Of a stretch of DNA of 20,614 nt, positions 1-10,146 are shown piece by piece. Under the pieces are notes generated by a model. That model saw only the letters and a list, made by a program, of their open reading frames with translations, was not told the origin of the DNA and made no database searches. The stretch lies in assembly GCA_004151065.3 (NCBI GenBank), contig NWUY0300004019.1, positions 28,187 through 48,800 of the forward strand. Reading direction: 5' to 3'. Made by a program: the position numbers and the translations under genes. The first letter of the stretch is position 1. Each line of letters opens with the position of its first letter. This stretch comes from Larix sibirica (taxonomy: Eukaryota; Streptophyta; Pinopsida; Pinales; Pinaceae).

Positions 1-37
<37 letters not shown>
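1..37. repeat. Poly-A run at window edge
   Basis: Thirty-seven consecutive A residues open the window, followed by A-rich sequence (GATAAAATAAAA). It could be the 3' tail of a retroposed sequence lying to the left, a simple A tract, or an assembly edge. No target duplication or body of a LINE or SINE can be seen because the left flank is missing. Confidence 0.8.
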
Positions 38-39
<2 letters not shown>

Positions 40-662
40 TAAAATAAAATTTTGGAAATTCTCAATGTCTGAAAATCTTAAAAAGTATGGAAATGATGGA
101 AATCATGTTTGCCAATGGAGAGAGCATAATGGTGCTAAAAGTGATTCAGGTACGGGATTCAAACACTAATCAAGCTAAAAAATGTAGCTGCAACAAAGAC
201 GATGAAGCTCTGTAACGAAAGAGGATTTGCAACTGGGAAGACTGCTTCTACTGAGATGCAAAAGACTCCTTTTTTAAATAGACAAGTTGTCAAGAAACCC
301 TGGACTAGCCTCCATTTTATTTTCCATGAGCAAATATATGAAATTTTATTTTCCATGAGCAAAAATATGAAATTTGCTATTGAATTGTGGGCACAAAGTC
401 TATGAGTATCACAATAGACTTACTACTGGTTATTAGACCTGATCACATAGAGATAAATTCATAAGACCATATACATAATAAAAATATAAATTGATCAAAA
501 CATAAAGTACTTCCAATTCCAAAAATCTTCCCAATACACACTTAATAGCAATCAGCATGAATGCATGAAAAATTTCAAATTCGAACAGTTTTCAAAAATC
601 AACTTATGAATACTTCCCCTCCTATGATTGATCTAAGTAATTCAAACATAACCCACAAAGAT
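38..662. other. Unassigned A+T-rich DNA
   Basis: No coding frame with recognisable protein features was seen on either strand. The short open frames here (around 159-405) overlap each other on opposite strands and match no family I know. The only structure is the 29-bp duplication at 314-371, listed separately. Confidence 0.6.
314..371. repeat. 29-bp tandem duplication
   Basis: Two adjacent 29-bp units (314-342 and 343-371), each starting ATTTTATTTTCCATGAGCAA, differ at one position (T versus A in the ATATATGAA part). The near identity points to a fairly recent local duplication. Confidence 0.9.
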
Positions 663-808
663 TGTCTATAATCAATTTTTGGTATTTTTGTTCTATGACA
701 GAGATTCGTATTCCTTTGTTTATACAAACTTCAAATGTCTATAATCAAGTTTTGGTATTTTTGTTCTATGACAGAGATTCGTATTCCTTTGTTTATACAA
801 ACTTCATC
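663..808. repeat. 73-bp tandem duplication
   Basis: Two head-to-tail copies of a 73-bp unit (663-735 and 736-808) begin TGTCTATAATCAA and TGTCTATAATCAAG. They share GTTCTATGACAGAGATTCG and a TTTGTTTATACAAACTTCA end. I see one internal mismatch plus a change at the last bases. An open frame of 74 codons spans the repeat, but it arises from the duplication and shows no protein features. Confidence 0.95.
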
Positions 809-1189
809 AAAGAATTAATAGCACTTATGCTCAAGCAGCCCTGTACAGATTATAGTAGGGAATTTGTTCCTTTTTTTGTTTTCTAACGTGAAGATAGAAA
901 AATATCAATAGTCTCTACAAATGAAAACCCCATAGGAAACCAATCAGCCTTTACCAATTTCAAAAGATTTACAGCCATTCAAGTAATACAAATATATTTC
1001 AAAGTTGAGCTTATTAGATTTCTAAGGTCACGGTCCCATTTCGAAGATGGTACATCTTAGATATAGTATGAATTTGATGATAGGGTCTTAAGTTCAACTT
1101 AGGGTTATTCTCAAGTGGTAGTTAGATGGATTTCATTTATCCCTAGCTCTAACCATTCATGGTTCTTCCTGTCATAACTCACAAGTAGT
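809..1189. other. Unassigned DNA
   Basis: Nothing recognisable: no long open frame, no repeat that can be delimited, no RNA gene. The right part (from about 1100) becomes richer in G+C as it approaches the diverged repeat. Confidence 0.5.
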
Positions 1190-1735
1190 GCTAGACATAG
1201 GGACAAAATAGATTAGGTTTAATCAATACATGTGTTATAGGTCAGAACCTGCTGCTAGTTGGCGTTATAGCCTCGACGAGGAAACCTATTGCACATGTTT
1301 TACTTTGAGAGTTCATGTCCCATTACTTCCTTTCGTACTATTTTCCAAACAAATATAATTGGGGATGGGGGAGGAGTCTCAAAATCCCTCTATAGGCATG
1401 GGTAACACCTATAAGTGTTGAATTTTAGATTACCCTCTCTAGGAATAATGTCCCATTGTCCATGAGCATACATAACCTCGACATGTTTTCACAGCAGTAC
1501 CACAAGATGGGATTGACTACCAGCAGACGTCTATAGCCTTGATGGGTCGGCCTTTTAAACCCATTTTACTTCAGGTGCTCATGTTCGGTGGCTTTCACCC
1601 TTTACAATTTATATATAGATGCTTCTTGATTGGGTGGATGGGGGAGCTGACCTGAGAAGCCCCGTAAAGGTGCAGGATGGTACCAATTTGAGGAGAGTTT
1701 TAAGAATTACCTACCTATAGGTTGTCCCTATGTAA
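1190..1735. repeat. Diverged ~270-bp tandem repeat
   Basis: Two diverged copies of a unit of about 266-277 bp can be lined up by shared anchors. TTATAGCCTCGACGAGG at 1265 pairs with CTATAGCCTTGATGGG at 1531. TTTTACTTTGAGAGTTCATG at 1298 pairs with TTTTACTTCAGGTGCTCATG at 1564. GATGGGGGAGGAG at 1364 pairs with GATGGGGGAGCTG at 1637. AGATTACCCTCTCTAGG near 1427 pairs with GAATTACCTACCTATAGG near 1704. The offset grows from 266 to about 277, as expected from small indels. The segment is visibly richer in G+C than its surroundings. No coding frame was seen. It may be part of an old transposon or LTR, but the family is unknown to me. Confidence 0.6.
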
Positions 1736-2701
1736 AGGATACTTAATGCGTTAATGAATTAAGAGCCATGTTTATGGTTGAGCCATTTAATGTATAGTGG
1801 ATGAGGCTGTTGGAGAATTGCTGAATAACCTAGAGGTGCCTCTAGTCCTTAAATTAATCTTCTCTATATAGAGTTATAGTAGTGTTCCCATTGATAGAAA
1901 TTTCATGCACGTTCCTGCTATTGTTTAATAAAGATGATCTCCTAACCAACATTGAAAATAGATCAGGTTGTACTAGCTACCTATGGGCCTCATAATATGG
2001 AATTTTAAACTTTATTTAATCCCATAATATAATTTAAGATAGGGCTATCAACTATTGATGTAATAAATGATCTGAAGTTTTGTATAAAGAAGGAAAAAGG
2101 GAATCTTTAAAAACAAAAGAGATTACTAGTTATGATAAGAAGACTTGGATTTAGTACTTGAACTCTTCTCTTTTCAGTTTTACCCTGTTAATATTTACTG
2201 TAAATTCCAACAAGGAAAATAGTTCATAGAAAATAGTAGACCACACTAATGAAAACCAGAAAATAGTATTCAAGAAAGAAAAAAACAAATTTTAGGGAAA
2301 CAATACAAAAAGAAATTCGTCTATTTCAATATTGTCTTAAATAAAAATCAGAATAAAGGATTGTTTTGACAAAACAACAAAACCAAAACGAAAAGCAATT
2401 ACTTCCCTGAATAAGTCATGAAGATGTCTTCCCAATCTATGTGAAAAGAGAATACCTACAAAATTCCAAACAAATCATCATAACCTATTTTATTTAAAAA
2501 AACTTGGAAGAGAATCTAACTATCAACTGGAAACATATTAAAATTATGGGGCAAAAGACTCCCTTAAAACTAGTTTCTCATCCTGGCAGTTTCTACTTAT
2601 TATAAGAACCATAAAAATATGTTGCATTGTACTTAACAATTATATGCAACATTTATTTATTTATTTTATAACCTGCCTTACTTGAAAAAGGAAACCCTTT
2701 T
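1736..2701. other. Unassigned DNA
   Basis: No protein-like frame or RNA gene was seen. A 12-bp palindrome (CTCTATATAGAG at 1862-1873) is the only small structure noted. The stretch from about 2090 to 2560 is strongly A-rich on the plus strand. Confidence 0.5.
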
Positions 2702-3334
2702 TCAAGTGAAGGAGTATTTCCAATGGATCCATGCACGTAATAGGGTTACATATACACTCACATTCAGGTTTGAAATAAATACTTTAATAGATACCGGAAT
2801 ATGAGAAACCAGATGTCTTAATTGATAAGATGTCAAGAGTTGTTGGAGAAGAGAATGGTGTTTTAACCCAATGACTTTCTGGAACCAAAGTTCAATGTAG
2901 TCATATTTCCCTTGGTTTACTTGTTCATTCACACCACTTTGCATATCTTCCTTTGCTATGCCATGAAAATATTCTAAATTTTGATGATGGATCTCTTGGA
3001 TTCATAAAGGATCTGATGGTAAGCATGTTGGAAATTCCTCAATCTCAAGTTCTAATGGCTACCCTCCATCATCTATTTTCCATGGTTGCTTGATTTCTTT
3101 GGAATATTTTTTATGATATGGCTCATGGAATTTTTGCTTCTCTATTACTTCGGGGAGTGCAGGTAGATTCCCAATTGCTATCAAGATTTGTTCCTCCTGA
3201 GATGCTGAGATGTTTCCAACCAAGTAGGATTTGAGATTTTTTTGGAGTAACATTCTTCTAACTTTCAATTATCCTTGAATTCTCCCATTGGTTGCTAATC
3301 CCTGTTTTCCACATGGATTAGTGTACGGAGGATC
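2702..3334 (-). pseudogene. Broken fragment of an unrecognised conserved-looking protein
   Basis: Reading the minus strand from 3334 down to 2702, one frame stays in register for 211 codons and is interrupted only by TAA (3269-3271), TAG (3059-3061) and TGA (3002-3004). No frameshift is needed across these three stops. The translation has a normal mixed composition with runs such as VGNISASQEEQILIAIGNLP and EIEEFPTCLPSDPL, unlike the low-complexity translations elsewhere here. That is why I call it the remnant of a real protein-coding segment and not chance. I do not recognise the family, and no motif such as a kinase, P-loop or zinc finger is visible. The left end (about 2702-2860) reads less like protein, so the true homology may stop near 2860. 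The sequence just upstream of 3334 (pyrimidine-rich, then an AG on the minus strand) could be an old splice acceptor. It could be one exon of a dead gene, a gene fragment carried by a transposon, or an exon whose stops are polymorphic. Confidence 0.5.
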
Positions 3335-5345
3335 TTACAGCTCCAAGAGAAAAAATTTATATTTTAAATAAATAAATGAAATTCGCTAAAAGAAACAATT
3401 TCAAATAAAAAACCTATCATGTACTTGGATGCCCTCATGCTACTAAGACCCTGTTGTCACCAAGTTATATGTTGATGTGAGTTAGCTTCTTCCTTTCCAT
3501 GAATTAAACCAAAAGAAACACACTTGCATAAAAACATATTTGCATAAAATGAAACCATGAGGCTTCGAAGAAACTTGCCAAAGTGAATGCGTCAGGCTAT
3601 TACACCACATAAATTCCATAGTGATATCATCTTTGCTTTTACCGTTTCTCCTCCCCCAAGTTGTGTAATTTTAAAGGAAACCTACCTACCTACCTACTTT
3701 CCTAAACTCTAATCCCTTTAGCATCTCCTTGGAAACATCGCCAAACTTGTCAGTAAATTATATGCATAATTAATTCTCGACCATTAAATTATCAAACCAA
3801 GGATTTTGTAAACTTTGAGGTGCAAGCACAAGGAATGTGGGATCGAAACCTACTCTGGTCTAATCTAAATGTCAACAAACTAATTCAAACTCACACTTCA
3901 ATGCAATAAATGAGAGCAAGAAAAAATGAACTCAATCGACTGAAAGCAAACTAACACCTCAGGATGAATCTTAGCAATGGATCGCAAGATCATGTCTCTT
4001 GAGTTAGATCCCGATCTTCAGTGGCTTCTTCTTGTAGTGGTTGACTAAACTAGAGAAAACTGAAAAAGGCAAGAGGTTTGTTATATCATTTCTTGGGTCT
4101 TGTTTAATAGAGTGAGAAACGATTCTCCTGAGAAATTCTATAATAGAGGGCTTATTTGTCTTCCATAACAATTATGGCTCTTTCTCAAGGAGGAAGTCTA
4201 AGATGTGGATAGGAAAACAAATTGTGAATCCATTTGTTTAGATTTATTTCTATCTCGGTCATTTTCAATGGTTAGAAAATTGGTACTTGTGAAATTATCA
4301 CTTTAGGTTCTAACTGCTTTTAGATTTTGGTATATTAATGACAGTTTTTTTAAGAATTTGTTCAAGAAACAATTTGGAAATGATCAAACTATTGTCAGTA
4401 TAAGTGAAAAATAATGTATAAAACTATATCATATTGCTACTGGACTCGATGAAACTAAATACCTAAACCTGTGAAAGACAAATTCAAGTACTAGAGATCA
4501 AGCAATCATTTATTCTAAAAAAACCAATCCACACATCTACGAGCAAATATTCTTTAAAATGTAAACAAAATTCACCAAATCTAAATTACCAAAACCTAAT
4601 TCTTTCACAAAATGGAACAACCTCAAATTCCTATAAAAACAAAGTACGAGAATCTAAATCCATTGCAAAAATTTTAAATACTACAACATAGTTCACAAAG
4701 TTAATCTATCTCTATTCAACGCATAAAGAGTAACTACTTCAAGCCCTAGTGTAAGTCTATACTAGACTAATTAACAAATTAACTATCACTTGTCTGTCAA
4801 TATATAGAACCTAATGTAAATATAATAAACAGTAAGGAAATGCAGAGCATCAAATGAAGGGTTGTGAAGAATGAACGCACTGTTCCAAACTTTATAGTCT
4901 ATCACCTAGAAACGAAGTGACTAAGCACGTTTGAGCACACTGTTATTTAATTAATACAAATCAATGATTAATCTGAAACATAAGAACAAACACATGAACC
5001 AATCTACGAATGTAAAATAGAAATAAAATAGAAAGAATGACTTCACAAACCAACAAGTGGGCCCTTTCTTGCCATGGGTGAAGCCAAGTTAAACTATATC
5101 ACAGGTCGTAAAAATGAATTACAGATTCCAAGAACTTCAAATCTCCATTACTATAAAACCAATTGTAATTACATCAAGTCTGAGAATGTTCCAACACTTT
5201 GAAAAATTAAACCCTACGTTTCTTATGTTCTCACCAACTTGCTTCTTAATAGCATGTCTTCACACACACACAAAGGTGTTTACTCTATCTGCCATCTTAT
5301 GTTATTACAAAGGTTTATGAGGGTGTGTATTCTTGAATGCTACTT
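3335..5345. other. Unassigned A-rich DNA
   Basis: No convincing coding frame on either strand. The plus strand is rich in A and C, especially 4430-5030. A short (CTAC)4 microsatellite lies at 3681-3697, and a CACACACACAC run near 5260. The 68-codon open frame at 5114-5320 has no recognisable feature. I looked on the minus strand for further exons of the 2702-3334 fragment and saw none. Confidence 0.5.
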
Positions 5346-6391
5346 TGAATTCATTACATATATTCACATGCCAAGAAGATTAAATTCGATTTCACTCAAG
5401 CTGAATTGAAAGAAGCATAAGAGGAACTAAAGAAGGAAGTTGAGGAGTTGTTCAAGGTACAAGTCCTTAATGAATCATTCAATAAGGAGGTTCAAGAATT
5501 GAAGCATTAAAATAGTAGAAAAGGAAAGTGTGAAAATGATAATTTAAGGGAAGAATTTAATAAGAAGGATGAATAGATATGTAGATTGCAAAACCATAAT
5601 AATAAAAACTACTTGATGAGGTCAAGAGATTAAAAGAGAAAAATCAGCATTGTCAAAATCAAGAAAAAGCAAGGATCTTGGATGAAGAGACTACAAAAAT
5701 ACTTGAAGAGAAAATTTGCAAAAAGGTTGAAAAAGTTCTAAATATAGATGAAGCAAAATAAAAAATGAAATCTAGAAATGAAGGACATAAGACTTTGAGG
5801 GATGGCCTCACATTAAAGGTTCAAAAGCTGAAGAAAGACAAGATTCTAGAAGGTCACCAAAAAATACTTGAATAAGTTGAGCTCTAGGTTAAAGACGTAC
5901 ATGTCAAATATGGGGGTATTATCTAAAAGGTGAGATTAATCAAAGACCAAGCATAGAGGATAGACGACACCATTATCTCTCAAAAGAAGATTGATGGCAT
6001 GGGTGCACGTAAGGAAGGGAAATCATCAAATGTAAAACCATATTGTTATCGTCATTACCAAGAAGATTCCAAGAAAGACAAGAAGATATACATCGACACT
6101 ATCAAGGAAGAAGATGGAATAATCGACAATATTCATGGAGCATCTGGAAACTATTATTTGACAAGAAATTATCGAAGAGAAGAAACTGCAACAAATTAGA
6201 GAAGCCACAACAATAACACATGGAATCAAAGGAAACAATATTATGTGACAACCAACTATTAAGAATTAAGACCGAAGATGATCGAATTTGGATGGATGAA
6301 TCATCATTAGTTGTAACAAGAAATAATGAATAGAAGGAAATCTTATTACTTGGTTTCCTCATATGTAAAGCCATTATCTGCAAATCCTTGA
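5346..6391 (+). pseudogene. Decayed coiled-coil, Lys/Glu/Gln-rich frame, probably gag-like
   Basis: From the stop at 5346-5348 a plus-strand frame reads as charged, heptad-like protein (ELKKEVEELFK, RLKEKNQHCQNQEKA). It shifts by one base around 5600-5611, then continues in one frame to a TGA at 6389-6391. Twelve stops interrupt it: TAA at 5418, 5508, 5759, 5873, 5924, 6260 and 6314, and TAG at 5574, 5885, 5954, 6197 and 6308. The longest open piece is 5999-6199, which includes PYCYRHYQEDSKKDKK. The coiled-coil first half and the Asn/Gln/Arg-rich second half would suit a structural protein such as a retrotransposon gag. No zinc knuckle, protease or polymerase motif is visible, so the assignment is only inferred. 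It has no similarity that I can see to the copia gag at 12361. Many stops fit C-to-T decay of CAA and CAG codons. Confidence 0.5.
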
Positions 6392-6414
6392 GGACAAATA
6401 TTTTCAAAGGAGGG
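6383..6414 (+). other. Possible retrotransposon internal 3' end with purine tract
   Basis: The sequence around TTGAGGACAA (6388-6397) followed by TTTTCAAAGGAGGG (ending 6414) resembles the junction at the 3' end of many plant Ty3/gypsy internal regions, where a GAGGACAA-like word precedes a purine tract. It sits directly after the decayed coiled-coil frame. Against it: the sequence that follows does not start with TG, and I could not find a second copy of the downstream sequence to prove an LTR. Confidence 0.3.
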
Positions 6415-6553
6415 TACCTAAAGGGAAGCATATCTGGGAGTAAATGTATATGATATGAACCCAAGAAATGAATCTGTGGGGGTAAATGTATGTAAATGTA
6501 TATGTAATACAGTCGACCCAAGAAAGAGGCCATATGTGCAATGAGTTGGAATA

Positions 6554-6578
6554 TGTGTGTGTGTGTGTGTGTGTGTGT
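6554..6578. repeat. (TG)12 microsatellite
   Basis: Twenty-five bases of uninterrupted TG dinucleotide. Confidence 0.97.
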
Positions 6579-7005
6579 AGTCTTTATTGGGGGCGAGATG
6601 TGAATTGCATGTATGAATGAATTGGGATATTTGGAGGAGCTTTTATTCTTTGATTATTGCATAAATCATATCTCTTATGTATATTGGAGTTGTGCTCCAC
6701 ATTTACATTTATGCACATTTGGTGTACTATGATTATTATGTTATTCTAACGTGTTGGTTAAAAATATTTGTTGATATAAGATAGTGAGAGTGTTGTAGGA
6801 AATAAACTAGAGTCCATAGTCTCCATGTATTATGTAGGTCCACATAATAGGTGGTTAAACCATTTTATGGACTTTCTTTTCCATGAAAAAACACTCTTAG
6901 AATATGTAATGAAAATGCCATGTATGTAAGAAATGACATTGAGTAAAATGCAACATCTTGTCATGACCTAAAATTTGGTTTTGAGTTGGTTTTAAAAATA
7001 TAGAA

Positions 7006-7022
7006 TGTGTGTGTGTGTGTGT
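7006..7022. repeat. (TG)8 microsatellite
   Basis: Seventeen bases of uninterrupted TG dinucleotide, about 430 bases after the longer tract of the same motif. Confidence 0.95.
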
Positions 7023-7080
7023 TCATTTTTAGGGTTTACAGGTTTCTTGAAAAACAACAGTGAAATATAGGACGACATAA

Positions 7081-8048
7081 CCTCATATGAACTACAAAAT
7101 ACATGGAAGATTTACACTATCACTCAAGTGGAGGAGATCAAGCGTATTTTGTTTATGTTCCCCATTTGGCCATGCATAATTATTTACTCAATTGTGGTCT
7201 CCTAGATGGAATTCTTATTTATGGCCCATGGTGTTGCAATGATAACTCATATTTGGGGGTGGGGTGGGATTTCACAATCTGCCTATAGGGATGCTTATGC
7301 TTGCAATTCTAGGAATTGCAACTTGTATAGTGGTATACATAAATAGTTTAGTGCCTTGTGAATTCAAAACTATAGATAATCAGAACAACTTTACCAAGTT
7401 TCATAGGATGGGTGTTGGACTGATACATGTTATGATTTCCATGGTTTAAGCTAGTGTAGTTGAGTCAATGTTGTGGGTGTTACAATTATGGATGTTGTGA
7501 TTGATACTTGGGTGTTGCGATGTATGAAAATATGGGTGTTGTGATGAAATGGGAGGTCATGGATGTTGAAAATTGGGAGATATATGGAGGCTTTGAGGAT
7601 TGTGATTGAAAGTGGCCACTCGCCCTACCAGCCTTGGGGCAAGTATGGACTCACACTAGCTACTAGGGAAATCAAGGTAATGTAGACATTGTCATGCTAA
7701 CCATTTGGGAGGTTTGGGTAGTGGTGCCATTGGTAATTACTCTAGTGTCATTGGTATTTCTATCCAATCACTATAAATGTGTTGATATTGGTGGTGGTGT
7801 TGGTGTTCTTGATATAAAATATATTCATTTAATGGTTGTGAGTGTATTGAGATTGACATTTGTTATTTGTTCTTAGTAGTGATATATATAGAGAGATCTC
7901 ATATTTAGATTATAAATGCTTAAGCTAACCTTTGAAACTACTCACATACACACATATTAGAATAATGTTATTATACATTCAATTTAATTTACATTGATGT
8001 ATGTTCTAATCATAGAAGATTTTGGTGAATAATGTGAAGATTAGATAC
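7081..8048. other. Unassigned DNA with GT-rich cryptic repeat
   Basis: No recognised gene; the short open frames (7103-7288, 7264-7449, 7694-7876) overlap in different frames and lack protein features. From about 7460 to 7570 the plus strand repeats words like GGGTGTTGTGAT and GGATGTTG, a cryptic simple repeat. Around 7250-7300 a GGGGTGGGGTGGGATTTCAC stretch weakly recalls the ~270-bp repeat at 1190-1735, but not enough to call it a copy. Confidence 0.45.
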
Positions 8049-8183
8049 AATTATTAGTAAGTGATATATGAGTAGACTTTATCATAGTTTGATGCCATAT
8101 GTTGTTTTATGGTGACAAATTATTAGTAAATGATATATGAGTAGACTTGAGTTTGATACCATATGTTGTTTTTGGTGACAAAT
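8049..8183. repeat. 69-bp imperfect tandem duplication
   Basis: Unit 1 (8049-8117) and unit 2 (8118-8183) both run AATTATTAGTAA, GATATATGAGTAGACTT, then GTTTGAT(G/A)CCATATGTTG, and end before GGTGACAAAT. Unit 2 has a few short deletions. Confidence 0.9.
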
Positions 8184-8188
8184 GAGTC

Positions 8189-8222
8189 TCTAATTGGTTT
8201 TGTGTTCTAATTGGTTTTGTGT
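8189..8222. repeat. 17-bp perfect tandem duplication
   Basis: TCTAATTGGTTTTGTGT occurs twice back to back (8189-8205 and 8206-8222), immediately after the 69-bp duplication. Confidence 0.95.
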
Positions 8223-8791
8223 TATTGACTAATACATTGTTGTATTGATACCTTAGCACATGGTATCGCATACCACTAGTCGTTAAATATAATAACAACT
8301 CCTTATATGTTTTATTGTGGAGTATATTTAATAACTCTTTATATGTTTTTCTTTATATGTTTTTATTGTTGACTATATGCACATATTTTGAAGAAATTAT
8401 TTGAACATTGGTATGATGATTTAGTAGGCTAATTATGAATTCCTCTTTTAATTAATGAAAAAATGTTGAGCTTTTTCGTTTTTCTCATGGTAAAATTAAA
8501 ATGAAGGATCGTTGCATCAAAATTTAGGGTAGTTCATGGTACACATGATTAGTAAAATTCCATTTAAAGTGGTGTGTAATACGTTGTCGTGATGGCCATT
8601 TGAATTGTTTTTTTACATAAAAGAAAAGAAGATTTTGTTAAAGATTTGCTTGGAAATTTCTTGAATAATCATTATTAAAGATCGGGAGTATGATACATTT
8701 GGGTGCCCTTTGTTTGTTTATATACTTGTTTAAATGAATATTTAAAGGCTATCTTTTAAATGCCTTAACACAAATTGGTTAAGGTTAAACC
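8223..8791. other. Unassigned A+T-rich DNA
   Basis: No gene seen. Between 8301 and 8375 the word CTTTATATGTTTTT or a close variant appears three times, with a longer imperfect copy of TATATGTTTTATTGTGGAGTAT, so this is another local duplication zone. Confidence 0.5.
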
Positions 8792-8955
8792 TTTTTCATT
8801 ATTATTTAAGTAATTAAATATAACTACCAGTTAAATTGTTGAAAATGAAATAAAAGAACTACCTTGACCATGATTTTTCATTATTACATAACTGATTAAA
8901 TATAACTACTAGTTAAATTGTTGAAGATGAGATAAGAAAACTACCTTGACCATGA
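8792..8955. repeat. 82-bp tandem duplication
   Basis: Two adjacent 82-bp units (8792-8873 and 8874-8955) each start TTTTTCATTATTA and end CTACCTTGACCATGA. They share AGTTAAATTGTTGAA in the middle and differ at roughly a dozen positions, so this duplication is older than the 73-bp one at 663. Confidence 0.92.
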
Positions 8956-10132
8956 TTTCTAGTTAATTTTTTATAATTGTAAAGTTATTCATGGATGTAT
9001 GGACTAACCATTAAGTAGTATAAATTCTTATCAAATGGAAAATGGAAGCACATTCCAAGAATATACTTATGTTAGATTATTTCAACAAATACATGAAACA
9101 AGATTATTGTTTTATCCTTAATGTGTTGACAAGTTTTATAGTCAATATAATTTTTTTAGTATGAATCTTAGTTTGTTTGTCCCACATGAATTGAGGGAGG
9201 TGGAGTCTTATAAACCTTTAATACATGAGTTGTATACTCAAATAATAATTCTTATATGGAATCTCAACCACAATGGTTGATAGATGAAGTAGTTTGAGCC
9301 CAAAATCAAATTAGGAGCACAAAATTTGAAAAATAACTAGAACCTAGAACCACTATGATTACTAAAAATTGGTTGAAATCATATTGGATGTTATGGTTTC
9401 TTGCGTCTAATGGGGTTAAAAAGGAAAGAAGAGGATTAATTCAAAAATGTGCTATCACATTACCTTGTGAGGATGAAGTTTCCTAAAGGGGGTCGTATGG
9501 CATGCCTTAAAATTTGTTTAGGTTTACCAAACTAGGCACTATGTTTAAAGGGTAGATACTATTCATACCTTAGGAACAGATGCCTTGAAAGAATACAATA
9601 AATGTGCTAACTAGTCTACATAGATATATATGAACTAATATATTTTAAACTCACATTTTCAAGTGGTGTTGGATCACAATAGTTAGGAGGCTTTTGTACC
9701 CTTTCATGGTAATGTAAAATTTTATGAAACTACATTGAAATTGAATTGATTTTTTTTGGTAATTGAACTATTTTATGAGTGAAGGTATATGATCTCTCAA
9801 AGTTGATTTCCCTCCATCATCAAAGGGACTTAACACATGTTCAATAATCCAAATTTGTTTAAGTGGATGTTTTTAGGATACAATATACTTTATCCTTATT
9901 TGACGAATTGCATCACCAAATAGTATGGGTATGCCACAATGTGGAAATGCAAAGAAGGCAATATCCAAGTGGGTGTATGGGGTTGTGTGATAACGAATCA
10001 AGAGGATTCCTTGTTCAGGGGAGGTAAAACATGTTATAAAAAAGTGTCAAAGTACTTAAATGTATAACATGTGAACACCCTCACAACGAAGTTACGAAGT
10101 GATCCAAAATGTGTGTGAAACACTTACTTAAT
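8956..10132. other. Unassigned DNA
   Basis: No frame on either strand reads as protein over more than a few dozen codons, and no repeat boundary, terminal inverted repeat or RNA gene was seen. Confidence 0.5.
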
Positions 10133-10146
10133 ATAGGTGTTGAATG

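Larger units (their letters stand above)
6415..7080. other. Unassigned DNA, possible decayed LTR
   Basis: The first 120 bases hold an imperfect duplication built on GTAAATGTATATG and a CCCAAGAAA word (6440-6535). Two GT microsatellites follow. If the junction at 6414 is a true polypurine tract, this would be the expected position of an LTR, but no matching upstream copy was found in the window. No gene was seen. Confidence 0.3.

Noticed and set aside
662-886. 74-codon open frame with an internal repeat
   Set aside because: The repeat in the translation is just the 73-bp DNA duplication, and the unit length is not a multiple of three.
1862-1873. Palindrome CTCTATATAGAG
   Set aside because: Short palindromes of this kind are expected by chance in A+T-rich DNA and nothing around it suggests a site.
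6102-6533. 143-codon minus-strand open frame
   Set aside because: It is antisense to the decayed coiled-coil frame and the GTAAATGTATATG repeats; the Ile/Leu/Tyr-rich translation is what the complement of Lys/Glu-rich, A-rich DNA gives.
7081-7345. Possible third copy of the ~270-bp repeat at 1190-1735
   Set aside because: Only the GGGGTGGGGTGGGATTTCAC to CTATAGGG stretch is alike; the other anchors are missing.
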